Assembly (NCBI GenBank): GCA_016987375.1 | Contig: PJRA01000313.1 | Coordinates: 749,163-813,162 of the forward strand | Length of the DNA stretch: 64,000 nt | Source: Brachionus koreanus | Lineage: Eukaryota > Rotifera > Eurotatoria > Ploima > Brachionidae | Reading direction: 5' to 3' | In this document: one piece after another, positions 25,140 through 38,400 of the stretch | Layout: each line of letters begins with the position of its first letter | Position numbering within the stretch: position 1 is the first letter of the stretch | Program-made: the position numbers and the translations under genes | The notes under the pieces: model-generated | What the model was told of the DNA's origin: nothing | Databases searched by the model: none | What the model saw: the letters and a program-made list of their open reading frames with translations, nothing else

Positions 25140-25740
25140 TATTGCAATGCATAAAATGCGTAAATCTGACAACATATTATGTACAAAAAATATAATGAAA
25201 GTTTTTGTCTATTTTTGCTTTAAAAATATCGCTAGATTGAGCTTTCACTACATCTACTCCCAACTTGCTCCAGCCATTTACTACACGGCTTGTGAAGAAG
25301 TGGTATCTTTGGGCACATTTTTTGATTATTTCTCTTTTAATTTTGTATGGATGACCTCTTGAACTTCTTTTTGAAAAAGTGAGTGGAGATTGCTATTTGA
25401 CATGACCAATATTTCTTTTAAATTTAAACATTTAATTTAAGTCATCTCTCATTCGCCTTTCGGTTAAATTCATCAGGTTTGGATCCTTTAGTCTATTGTT
25501 GTATTTTATATTTTTAAAACCGTTTAGCACGAGTAGCTCTTCGTTGAACTGCCTCTTGAATTCTTTTATCTTTCTCTAGATATGGGCATCATACAGGAAG
25601 AGCAAACTCTAACTGAGGCCTAACAAGACTTGTATTAAGTAATTTAATGACCATCTGTGTCGGAAATTTAATACCATCAAGAACTTGACCAAGTATTCTG
25701 TTTCCTTTTGAGGCTGTTGAGCAAACTTGAGAATAAAATA
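25140..25740 (-). mobile_element. LINE 3' fragment (reverse-transcriptase tail)
   Basis: Broken minus-strand frames give LTERRMRDDLN followed by FFTSRVVNGWSKLGVDVVKA and SSDIFKAK, the conserved C-terminal motif of CR1/L2-type LINE polymerases (RR.R.DLI ... FF..RV.N.WN.LP..VV.A.S...FK). Upstream on the same strand is a SLLFLYDAHI-like stretch. Several stops and frameshifts mark it as dead. Its closest relative in the window is the fragment at 54415-54740. Confidence 0.75.
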
Positions 25741-26335
25741 TATAATAATATTGAAAATAAACAGCCATTTGTTAAATAAAAGTAAACATCAGAATGTGAA
25801 AAATTTAATGCTTTTTCAGAAAAGATATAATTTTATAAAGTATATGAATTTATCATTGAATATATAATGATATAAAACGCTTCAAAGTACGCAGTTTAAG
25901 AATTTTAAAAATTAAAAATTCAGCAAGCACTTAAATTTTGAATTCATGGAACTTAATGTATGATATTATATTAAAAAATATTTTATATCTATTTACTATG
26001 CGTATATAAAAATTTTGAAAAGTTTTTTGATTAGAAAAAAACATGGTTTAATGTTTGTTTCCATGAAATATTTTTTTTATTTTTTTTTAATTAATTTTTT
26101 TTTTCATCGTACTTATAGACCAATAAGTTCTGAAATTAAAATTTTAATTTCATGTCTGAATTAAAACAAACTAAATAAAAAGCTTTCTGCCGTTTCCTTT
26201 TTTTCCGATATTTTAAATTCCTTGGCAATTCAATTTCCTATTTTAATCTTTGAAAGTTTTAACCAATTTATTTAATGTCATATAAAACCCTTGCCAAATT
26301 TTATAATTTTAAATAACTTGAAAAATAATCTAAAA

Positions 26336-29300
26336 ATGAATCGAAACAGATTAATAAGCTTAAGTTTATTTTTTTTTAAGATTTGGTTTCTTTCTATAAA
26401 AGGTATAAGGATTATTTTTTAAATTAAAAAAAAATAATCTAGTTAATTAAAGGAACTAGAATATATGAATACTATGAAAATGGTGTTTACCTTGGTTGTT
26501 ATGATGATCCGCATTCAACCGATCTTAACGGTCCAATGATCCTTTTTTACATTAATGAACATCCTAATATTTGCTTTAAGTATTGTGATGAAAACGGATT
26601 TTTATATGCAGCTATTCGAAACATGTACTTTTTTTTATATAAAAAACAAATTTTTTCCAATTTTTATTTTTTAAAAGAAACAATACAAACTATGCATGCC
26701 TTTGTGGTAACCGTTATGGAACTATGACAAAGGAAACAAGAGACTTAAATTGTACATGCCGTTGCGGCATGAGTTATTGTGGATGTTTCACTAATAACAG
26801 AGTTTTTGCAATAAAAGGTAAGCCTTTATCCAACTCGAATAAAAAGCAATCTGTGAATTTATTGATAAATTATCAAATTTTCATTCATTTAGTTGAGTTT
26901 TACTAATTGAAAATTAAAAAAAATTTATCATGTTTTAAATATTAAAAGCAATATTAAATTGAAATAAATTCAACTTGTACTTTCTTACTTTCACTAGACA
27001 AACTTAATTTTTAATTAATTTGTGTTACTCTAATACATTTTGGGACACAATTCGCCAACAATAAAATTATTCTTTTAGTTTTAAAATTTTTTTGAAGAAA
27101 TAATATATCCTCTAATCTCAATTATAGGAAAAGATGCATTTTCTCAGCACTTCAAAATAAATCATAGATCAAAAAAAGCTTTTTTTTTATTTAGTAATTA
27201 TAAACATTAATTTAGGTTCTTTGGAGTGGATTACTTAAAAGTAACTTTAAAGCTTCTTCTAGACATATGAAAATTTTACTCAATACTTGGAAATAATATA
27301 ATGGAAAAAAAATCTCTTATTCCTTTTTTTTAATTAAAAGTGTTTTTTATTATTTTAAGTTCTAAACATTTATTTCTTAAATAAAAAAAAATTTGTCCTC
27401 ATAAACCTAGACAAAGTTAAAAATTTAAAACATTTTTTTTCACTAAATATTATTGTTAAAAAATTTTTAAGTAAATTTTTTTTCTGATTTGTATAAAAAA
27501 CCTTATAGGTAATTAAATCAATCTAATCAAAATTTTTGTGTATAAGTCAAAACCCGCTGATGGTGGAAAAAATCTTCAAAATATTTCTGGAATACGAGGT
27601 TCATGTTACCCCTTTTATCAAAAAATGGGAGACCGGTTTCGACTGGGAAATAATTGCAGTATGATCAACTCCATGCAATATATGTGTCAGTTCGAAGCCG
27701 TTGCTCAAAAAGGTACTTGAAAAAGAGATGAGCTTCTCCCCATTTATTAGGATAGAAAGGGACATATTATTGTTATTATTGAATGTTTAATTAGAAAATA
27801 TCTAATACAATAATATTTATTCTCAAAAAAATTTTTATTGATAATTTTTGAGCATGATTCACGGATCATTTTAAAATTTTAAATTTTGTCTCTTAAATAT
27901 TTATACCAATATTTAAGAGACAAAATTTAATGTTGTTAGAAAATATTTAATCTCAAGATTTTAATTAGAATATTATTAAAAATCATTAATTTTTTTTGCA
28001 TATTTTAGAGAGAAATCTTTGTATTGAGTATGTCGGAACTCGTAAAGGTTGCTATTCATCAGAAATGAGCTTACCAATACAAAGCAGCAATCATACAGAA
28101 TTTACATGCATTCATGAGTGTCTTAAATTTAATAAAAGTATTTCAGCATTAGATATTAAGTTAGTTGTTAACTCTTCATAAATGTAAAGTTATCTTTTTT
28201 CACTTAATAACTTCAGCAAAAGATGCAGTTGTTTGAATGATTTGTTTGGGTTTGATGAATTAAAATGCGATTATAATGTTTCAGAATTAAAAAGTAATTT
28301 TAAAAATTAAATTTTATTAGAATAATTTTTTTTAATTTTGAGCCTATGAAATTAAACTTGAATGTCCAAAAGCTGTTTTTGTTAATCAAAAATATAGCTG
28401 TTCAATAAATCTAAATTCACTTTTAAATGTTAAAGTCGATTTCGGAAATGAAAATTATTTATACATAAATAGTGACTCAGATAACATTCATTTTTTTTTC
28501 AATTATACTACACCTGGAGAGCATATTCTTAAGGTTAATGTTACTAATTTTAAAATGAATGTCCAAGTTGTGATTAACGGTAAAATACGTTAAATCTCAA
28601 ATATTTTTTAAAATTTATTGTTAAATTAGCTTATGACAACTTTTCTTCAAATTTTTCTTACAACACAGGTAAATTTTTATTCTAATTAAGAATTTAAACA
28701 AAAATTTATTTTAATTAAAACCAAAAGAACAATTTATTTTACATGAAAGAGGTCAATATCAAGGGTGCTTCAATGATACTTTTTCATTTTTTACTGATTA
28801 CAACACTGATATTCTAAGTTTTAATACTATCATAATGACTCCTAATATATGCGTTAATTACTGCTTTAATTTAAATTATGACTACGCAATTTTGAAAGAG
28901 TAATTTTAGTTTTTTTAATAAATTTTAAAATTCAATAAAATATTTTAGTTCAAAATGCTATTGTTCATTTGAAATTATGGGAAATTTTCAAGATTTATTT
29001 CAATGTAATTGTATATGTATGGGATCAAGTGAAGAATTTTGTGGCTGTCAAAATTTTTACCTAGCATTTTATTTAAAGGGTAATATCTTTTTATTTTCAA
29101 TTTTTTTAAATAAAAGTTCTTTAAAAAGATAAGGTAGAAGATTCGTTAAGAATTGCAAGCTATATGGGATGCTATACAGGTCAAAACTTTTATGGAGAAA
29201 AGAACACATTTAATACAAATGGATTGTGCTTAAGACATTGCAGTCAAAGCAATTATTTTATAACTTATAACAGGTATAATAATTTAAAGAATCTTGGTTT

Positions 29301-32300
29301 GAAAAAAAATGTTTTTCTTATTTTTTTCCTTAAAAAAAATACAGTTTTAATTATTCAATTGTTTTCATTCATTTTATTTATGAAACTAAACGAGCACAGT
29401 ATAAATTTTAATCAAAGAAATTTTAAATTTTCGTAACATTTCAAAGCTTTATTTTTAATCTTATTATCATGGAATAAAAATTAATTTTGAGTGCTAAAAT
29501 TTTTCGTGATAATTTTTTTTTTTATTAAATTCGGTTACTGATCTAAAAGGAATGTTTTCTTAGTTTTAATTTTTTTTTTATTTTTTTGCAATTTGAGAGT
29601 GAAAATCTTACCGATTAAATTTTTTATAGGAATATGATAATTTTGGGTGTAAATATATTCTTTGAAAATTTTTTTTATTTTTTTTCCTTTCTCTCTCAGT
29701 TATACCAGAATTAACGCTTAATTACATAATTTAAAATAAATTCTGGTAAACACTGATAATTGCATCAGTATTTAAATAATTAGTTAAAAAAGAGATTTTT
29801 GCGCTTGTCTTGACACAATTCAAGGTATGCATCAAACAGATTCAAACAAGTGTAATATAAAATGTCCAGGAAATTCAAGTCAAATATGCGGGAGCTTCTT
29901 GGCTGTTAGTGTGTATAATATAACAAGTATATTTAGTTAAAAAAAATAATCTAAAAATATATCATTGAATGTTAGCTAATACAATATATTTGAATTTTCC
30001 TTATGAAGTGGAAGTTAATCATAATTTTGATTTTGAGTTCGATTATTCATTGCCTTCAATATTTAATTTGACTTTGAATATTGATTTTAATGACAATGAT
30101 ATAAGAAATTTAACACTCTCAAGAAACAGTTTTCAAGTTTATTCTAAATATTACACTGAGCCAAACTTGTACTTAATTAAAATAGAGGCAATCAATAGCC
30201 AATTCTTTATGTACAAATATATTTATGGTAATATCTAAATTTTTAAATTTTAAATTTGTAAAATAATGTTAAGTGATCGACTCAAATGATCAACACAGTA
30301 ATAACCAATATAATTTTCAAATAATTGGTATGAGACCTTGCTTAAAATACATTTATTAATTGTGTTGACCACTTAATTTAAGAAAATAGCGAATACATTG
30401 GCTGTTTTAGATCAGTGAATACTTCAGTTGTTAACCTTATAAAAAATAATAACCAAATGTGCAATTCTTATTGTTCAAAGAGAAATTTTAAATATTCTTC
30501 AGCAGGATTAAAGTAAAAATTAAACAAATTTTATCATTTTTTTTTCTAATTAAACACACTTATTTAAGATATTGCCATTGTTTTGACACTTATGACAATC
30601 ATATCAAATTTAATGAAACAGAAAACAATTGCTTATGTCCTTGTCAAAATTCAACAAATCGATTTTGTGCGTGTGACAACTATTTACGTGTATATGAAAG
30701 TAAATTTTTATAAAGTTATTATAAGAGAATATTTAAAAGAAAAAAAAACTAAAATTTTATTTAAAAAGTTGGTTTAAAACTAAAATTAAATTTTTTTTAT
30801 AGACAGAAACTTTTATTCGGAAACGCTACTAGGAGTTAGTGAAGGATGCGCATTAAATGATAACATAAATACAAGTCAATCATTTTATTTGAATTTTATG
30901 ACTAATGAATTATGTGTTCAATATTGTCATATAAAAAAATTTCAATATGCATCCACATTTAATGGGTATTTGTTTATCATAATTCAAAGTTTGATCAAAT
31001 GAACTAATTTAATGGTTTAGATCAAAGTGTTTCTGTTCAAATGAGGATACAAGCGCCAGAGTGGGAGTAGAACACTGTTCATTAAAATGTCTTGGAAATA
31101 GTATGGAAAACTGTGGCGGATGGATCGCAAGATCAGTCTATCTAATTATTTGTATTTTTTAAAAACTAATATAATTTTTAATGTTGAAATAATTTTTTTA
31201 GCATTAAATATGAGTATTAATTGTCCAAATTTGGCTAATCAATATGAAAACGTTACATGTCAGATAAGCATTTTGTTGAGTCATCCAATTGATGAAATAA
31301 TGCCAATAGATATTGATTTTGGTGACCAAACATTTGGAACCTTTAATTATAGTTTGATGGCGAATAATTTGAATGTAGTTAAAAAATTCGAAAGGAACGG
31401 AAATTTTAATGTTGTTGCTTATTTTCCGTTCATTAGAATTGGTGTTCAAACAACAATAGAAGGTTTTTAAAAAATTTTATTTCTTTAGAACAAAAATAAT
31501 TTCTAATTGATAAAGAAAATTTTTTTATTCATCAATTAATATATTTGAAATTATGAGTTTTTATTTGCTTTCAATTTCATATAATTTTTTTTTTTTTTTT
31601 AGTGAAATATATTCATGTTGATAGAAAAAAAAGTAAGTTAGCATGTGGAAAAAAAATCCTAAATATTTTTCATTTAGATGAGGTATTGGGCTGCTATTAT
31701 GACAGAGAACCATTTGAGTTTACTAAAATAATTACTTATCGCAATTCCATAAATATGACAAACAAAGAATGCAACAAAATTTGCAAGATGTATGGTTTTA
31801 CTTATTCTGGTAGCACTTTTAGGTAAATAAGTTTGTTGAAATTCATTCATGTTTAACTCATTTTCATTAAGTCATTCTTGTCTTTGCTCGAATATTTTCG
31901 GAACTTACAATCGAGCTCCTGATGAAAAATGTAAACTTGCGTGCTCTGGTAATAAATCAGCTCCGTGTGGAGGCGGAGAGTTGAGATCTTATTCAGTCTA
32001 TGATAGTGACCCAAGTAATTTTTATCTACAAAATTAAAACAAAATAATAAGATTGTTCAACAAGACTCAGTTGGATTTGAAACTAAAATTGAGTGTACTA
32101 CAGTTGATGTTACAAAACTAGTCAAATATCGGTTTTCAAATTCAAATTTTTCTAATCCAATTCAACATTGTGTCAGCTTAGAAAAGCCAATCACCATAAT
32201 CAACAATCTGTAAATCATAATGATAATAGAATTAGAAAGAAAAAAATTAATTTTTTAAAGTGAATACTTTTGTGCTGAACGAAATTATTCAGTTGATGGT

Positions 32301-34352
32301 CTTGATTACAGTCGAGCAAGTTGTAATAGTGTTCGTTCTTTTAATGGCATGAATTTAGAAAGTGGAAGTTCTGCATTTTCTTATTATGTGAGGAGTGTGT
32401 CAAATTTTAATAGTAAAAAATTTAATCTTTGAATTTTTAAATCTTTTTTTGTTTGATCTTAATAGTAAAAGGTCCATCAATTTCAGGAGATTTTTATTTT
32501 CAGCTTTTGGGATGCTTCAATCTTCAAAAACCAGATATCTATTTAGTGTTTGAAAATTCAACAATTACTAATTGTTCCAAATACTGTGTTTATTTGAATT
32601 TAACAATAGTAGCTTCAGGAATTGAATGTTTCTGTCTCAAAAATTTGAATATGAGCCTTAAAGTTCCTGAAAACAATTGTCAAAACTCTTTGATATTTGA
32701 TAGACATTATTCTGGTAAAAACAATTTTTATGGTGTCTATAGCATTCATGGTAATTATATTCAAGTTTATAAGATTTTTTTTTTATTTGAAAGATGTAGA
32801 AAATAAAAAAATTGATTTTCTAGTTAAACAGATTTAAAGATAAATTTTTGTATTATAATGATCATCACAAAAATAAAAAAATTTTAAAATAATATTAATG
32901 AACGAATGATTTAATCATTAGAAAATATTTTAGATTTAATTTCAATATGAACAAAAATATATAACTTTATTTTTTCCCATTAGTAAATTTATATTTTTTT
33001 TTAAGAATTCAACAAAACAACAATCCCAAATCAAAATGCCACATACACTAAAATTACTAGAAAATCAGCTTATTTTCATCAAATGATTACAGAAGAATTT
33101 GAGACAAATATTACTTGTTTCAATTTTTGTTTTTTTAAAAACTATACTTATTATGCATTCGATCAAAAGTAATGACAAGAAATTAATTTTTTATCTAAAA
33201 ATATTTTATCACTTTTTTTTTAAATAATCAAGTAAAAAATATTGCTATTGTGCAAATTCATTAAATACAAATACAATAAGTGAAGAAAATCTTGATATTT
33301 TTATTAGTAAGATAACGTTGAAAATCTTAATTAATATCATTTAATTAATAAATAATTTTATATAAGACAAAATAAGTGAATTAACAACAATTGAAACTAC
33401 AAATGAAGCAACAATGTCTCTTAGTACTGAATCAAGTCATTTTAGTTCATCAAAATCTAATGATATTTTAACTAGTAAGATAAGATTGAAAATCTTAATT
33501 GATAATATTTAATTAATTAATAATTTTAATTCAGACAAAATAAGTGAATTAACAACAATTGAAACTACAAATGAAGCAACAATGTCTCTTAGTACTGAAT
33601 CAATTCATTCTAGCTCATCTGAACATACAATTACAAGCCTTCAAAGTTTTGATATAAACACAGCAGCCATTTCAACAGCTAGTTCAATAATTAAAATAAC
33701 AGATAGTTCTGAGATTAAAAATAATTCGATCTTTGAAAAAAAAACAAATATTTTCTATGCAGAAGACCCAGTTATGGTTTTAGAAATTCTAAATCTAGTA
33801 TCTGATGATATAACTGGCTGTTTGGTCAATTGTTCACATAATGGCTATTGCATTCAAAAAGAAAGAAAATATGAATGCATTTGCAAAGATGGATATGCGG
33901 GCAGTTCATGTGAAAAATCTTTAAATCCATGCAATCAAAAGCTACAATGTCTCAATAATGGCACATGTATCTTTTTAAAAAAGAATAAGCTAGGATTTAA
34001 ATGCGAGTGTAGTGACAAATATTATGGATCTCATTGTGAAAATGCAGTAGATCTTTGTCAAAATGTCACTTGTTCTGGTAATGGATATTGTTTTGTGAAC
34101 AAGAATGAAGAAGCAAAATGCAGATGTTTTAAATACTACAAAGGTGATTCATGTGAAACAAAAGAACAAACATTAGAAACAGTTGAAACAGTCATTCGAA
34201 CAAGTTTTCTAGTTTCAGTGATTGTCATTTTTTTGACAGCCTTAAGTATAGCTTCAATCGATATTTTGAATATTTATTTAGAAAAAAAGAAAGCAAAACA
34301 TGAGAAGCAATTTAAAATAGAAAAATTCGATTATGTTCAGACAAGAAAATAA
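26336..34352 (+). CDS. WPE-D: signal peptide-(WSC-WSC-PKD)x3-WSCx4-EGFx3-TM protein
   Basis: Complete 27-exon model, 1539 residues: 26336-26402, 26453-26624, 26678-26817, 28009-28159, 28217-28293, 28343-28579, 28630-28668, 28728-28899, 28949-29079, 29129-29273, 29793-29926, 29976-30227, 30274-30327, 30383-30512, 30569-30699, 30803-30965, 31021-31151, 31202-31462, 31678-31822, 31872-32014, 32065-32209, 32261-32412, 32466-32750, 33006-33168, 33233-33306, 33367-33474, 33535-34352. Signal peptide at 26336 (ISLSLFFFKIWFLSI). Domain order as in WPE-B and C. WSC1 keeps the first Cys (LGCYDDP), unlike B and C. The module 7 exon could start at 31603 instead (in phase), or 31603-31632 could be a separate small exon. 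From about 33003 to the stop the sequence, introns included, is almost the same as WPE-C. Confidence 0.83.
27547..27712 (+). other. Possible exon or gene fragment with C-type-lectin-like end
   Basis: An isolated frame in the 1.2-kb intron between WSC1 and WSC2 of WPE-D. It reads GSCYPFYQKMGDRF, then NNCSMINSMQYMCQFEA, and ends at a good donor (AAAAAG/GTACTT). The C...YMC.FE ending recalls C-type lectin domains, but the rest is too short to confirm. From an AG at 27598 to the donor it would be a 114-nt phase-1/phase-1 cassette that could be spliced into WPE-D without breaking frame; using the upstream AG at 27546 would not fit. It may be a relic. Confidence 0.35.
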
Positions 34353-35425
34353 CAAATTTTATAGTTATAATTATTATTAATTTAGATTTAAATTTAATTT
34401 TTAAAAAGAACAAATTATTTAATTTTATAACTGCTAATATGGAAACTTTGAATTTATATTTTTTATTTAAAAAGAAATAAAAACAATAATTTAGAATTGA
34501 AAATAATTCTTGATAAATAAATAAATAAAATGGTAAGATTTAGCTATAAACTGAAATATTGAAATAAATTGTGTTAGAAATTTTTTATTTACATCATCAA
34601 TACACAGCAATTTTTAAGAAAATTTATTTAGATCAAATAATTTTTTTTAAATTAACTAAATTTAATTAATTATAACTTTTCTTTAATTTTCATCATTTAA
34701 TCGATGTTTTCTTACGTTTTTATTTAGAAAGAAAAGAAAATCGACAAATAAAAATTTTGATAAAATTTCTCTTTTAAAATTTGATCAGATTATTTTTAAA
34801 AAAGCAATTTAATCAAATCGCAATCTATCATATTTTTTAACATTTCAAAGCTTTTTTTTTAAATTTTAGAATTTTAAATTTTAAAAAATACATTGAAATT
34901 CAATTCTCCTTTAAAAAATAGTTAAACAAAAATTTTAGATAACCAAAATATTTCTGAATTTTGAAAGTGGAAAAATGTATTCATTTTAATAAATTATTAT
35001 TTAAAATGATTCTCAAATTACTATCTTTGGATTTTTTTTAATATTAATGATCTGTAACAACCACTATAATTCATTAGCATTTAAAGTTTATATTACTTAA
35101 TTTTGCTTATCTAAATAAATTTTTTGAGAAAAAAATTGATCTAGAATTTTGCAAATTTTTTGAGAAAAAAATTGATCTAGAATTTTGCAGTTTGTCAAAG
35201 ATTTTCTAGGCATTTTAGATTGATCAAAATTTTTTCTAACAACACTGACAATATAGTTTAATTAAACTAGATTTATTTTTCAATTTGAAATTTTACAAAA
35301 ATTTGATTTTAAAAAAAAAGTTCAGAGTTAATATTAAATTTAAAAAATGGGAGAATTTTTTTTTAATTAAAAGCTTTTTTAGGATATACCACAAGTAAAA
35401 AAAAAAAAACTGAATTCATTCTCTA
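34353..35425. other. AT-rich spacer between convergent WPE-D and PDE1
   Basis: Just over 1 kb between two gene 3' ends. It contains poly(A)-signal-like AATAAA strings on both strands and a 36-bp direct tandem duplication at 35120-35190 (unit ends in GATCTAGAATTTTGCA). No gene-like frame. Confidence 0.5.
35120..35190 (+). repeat. 36-bp tandem duplication
   Basis: Two nearly identical copies of a 36-base unit (TTTTTTGAGAAAAAAATTGA then TCTAGAATTTTGCA) in direct orientation, in the spacer between WPE-D and PDE1. Confidence 0.8.
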
Positions 35426-38400
35426 TCAATTATCACCGTTCTTTTTATCTTCATTTTTGGTTTCTGCTATTTGCTCACTATTTTCTTGTTCTTTTTTTTT
35501 CTTTTCCTCTTCTAGACATATTTTTTTTTTAAAATAAAAATAGTTTTTTTAATTAGATTTTTAAATTTACCCGCTAAAATTTGCCATTTTGCCTTATTTT
35601 CAGTTAAATGTTGAGCCCATGGTCTTTCGATTGGTTTTTTCTTACTAAACAAATATTTTTAGAAAATAGTTTAAATAAATTTTTTCCTATTCTAATATTA
35701 CATAGACTCGGATGTAGAACTCGAATCATTTATATCTGATTTAGATGTTCTCGATTGTTCTTCGGACAAAATTTGCTCAAATATTTTATCAATCATGTCT
35801 CCCATTACATTGAGCGATGGTTCAACTATAAAATTGATAAAACCAATTTGTGATTGTGCTATAGGTGTATTATTTCTGTCACAAAGAGGCGAGAATGGCA
35901 AGCCAAGCTCTTTTTCTTTATCGCCCTGAGAGAAAAATTCCTCAACCAAAAGATTAGTCCATTTTTCATGTAAAGGCCAATTCTTGCTCGGATGGCTTAT
36001 ATCAGCACAATGAAGCACTAGTGATAGTGCCTTAGGCTTGTCTATTGTCTCATTTAAGCTAATCATATTTTTCACAGTTTTCAGTTGGGTAAAATGAAAA
36101 GACATGTCAGTAGCTAGGACCATTTCGATAACTAAATGCCGGAATTCCCTTGATTTAAAAGTTTAAAAAAATTTAAATCCCAAATTTGAAAATTTAACTT
36201 GAATTCTTCTCTAGTAAGTTCCTGGATAATGTTATATGAGTCGTTGAGCATTAGCCGAAAAGTGGCACTAATGTGATAATTTTCCAATATAGCCCGATCA
36301 TTATAGACCAAGGCTATTTCAGATCTTGTTTGCATATGAAAATTATTTGTGGTACCTGTATGTTCATAGTCGTGGATAATTGCAGAAACAAATGTGGCAA
36401 AAATCTCAATACTAGATAACCAACTCTTCAAAATAATAATTAAGATAATGAAATAAAATAATAGCTGACAAATATACCATCAGACCAGCATTGTTTAAAA
36501 TGTGGTAAGTGGTTTGCAAAACATCAGTCGCATGAATTAAGTTGTGATAAGGATTGTTGTATTTGGAATATCCTGCTTCAACTGCTTCCAGAAAATTTTG
36601 CATTACCAAATTTTGTATTTTAAATTTGGACAGAATGTTAAATTTTTGCATTAATTCAAAGCCAAGATATCTTAAAGCTTGTCCTTCTGAGCACTCATTC
36701 ATAGCAAATACTTCAAAGTTCCAGTCATTTAGAGTCTAAAAAAGTATTTTTTTTTGAAAAAAATATTTTTTTAATTTTATAAAAAAAAATAAAACAAAAA
36801 AGATGCACAATCAATATTATCTAAAAACAAAATTACCTTCAAAACTTTAGAAACTTGTGCAGGAACATTGGATTCTAAGGAACTTGACATTCGTCTTAGC
36901 ATTCTTTACAAATGGTTAATATATATCGGATATTTACAAGCATTTATAAATATTCTTGAAAGGTTATATCAAAAGAGACATGCTTAAATTTTGAAACGCT
37001 GTGAATTGAAAAGGTTTCTATTGAATGAAATTAAGACCGAAACTGAGGACTTGTAAAAAAAGCTTTTTTAAATCATTAAATATTGTTTGTAAATGTTGTA
37101 TTTAGATGATTTTAATAAAATTTTTCATTTTATTTTCGGAAATGTTACTACAAACAAAAAATAAAAAACTTTTGTGAATATTAGGACTCAATTTAATTAA
37201 ATAAATGAAAAAAAAAATTTCCCTGACTATCTGATATAAGTGTTTGAAAGTGAAGATGATAAAGATTCCGAAAAAAAAATTTTTGAAATTTAAAGTAAAA
37301 AAAATAATCTAATAATTTAGTTCTGAGTTTATTTGGCATTGTAAATTTTGGAACAAAAAAATTCTGTTAATTTTATCAGTTGATAAAAAGTCTGTATCTA
37401 GCAAATTTAGTTTCTGCAGTAACTCTGCACTTTATTTTTTAATAATTTTTTAAAATATTTGGGTGCGTTGCACATTTACAGACCTATTGCACAGACTTGA
37501 TTTTGGTGATACAAACTTTATATTAATTGATATAATTTAGAGTGCGAATTTTAGGCTTTTTGAAAAAAAAATATTTAAATTTAAAATTTTAATTTTTTTG
37601 CTTTTTGTTCCAAAATTCACAAAGCCTTTTGTTTAACCAATTTTTCTTGTCACTAATGATTTAATTATAAATTTTATAGAAATAATAATTATAACAAGTA
37701 AGATGTTTCAAATCATTTGCTAATGAACTTTTTTTATATTTTCTTAACACAAAATAAAATCTTTATTTTTCTTAAAAAATTTACTTTTATTAATTTGAGC
37801 TTTGAAAAAATGTGAAAATGGTGACATGTTTGTTAATTAAGATTGGAGTCAAATTCAAAGTATGATAATATTAGTATCAATCAATTTGAATCTATATATT
37901 TTAGAAACCATATATTAGGGAATAAAAAAAAATATTTAAATTTAAAATATCTAGGGAATAAAGCTATTAATTCAAAAGACTTTAAGTTTAATTAATCACT
38001 CAAACTCTAATCTTATTTTATGTCAATTTAATCTGGTCTTATTCAAATTAATAAGTTTAAAATTTTCTTGTTCTCTCAAGTATTACATTAAAATAGACTG
38101 CTCATTTTTAACCAATTTTTTCGCTTTATTTAATATTACATTTTTCCATTAACTTAACAATCAATAGGGAATAAATAAAATTTAAATAGATTTAGTATGA
38201 TTTTTCTAGGCCTAATTTAGCTTTTTTTACAAATAAAAAAAATTTCCATGCAACTTTAGCAAGACTGATAGACCGATAGTTACAGTGTCATGCTAGATTA
38301 TGAATTTTCGAAAAGCACCTTTATTTTTGTGTCTAGATTCCAGCGTTTGCAAAATCTAAAAATGTTTTGGTCCAAATAAAGTTAGATTTTTCAAAAATAT

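Larger units (their letters stand above)
24037..26335. other. Repeat-filled spacer WPE-C to WPE-D
   Basis: 2.3 kb without a host gene. It holds the WPE-C 3' end, a foldback repeat (24585-24895) and a minus-strand LINE fragment (25140-25740). The last 600 bp is plain AT-rich sequence that should include the WPE-D promoter. Confidence 0.6.
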
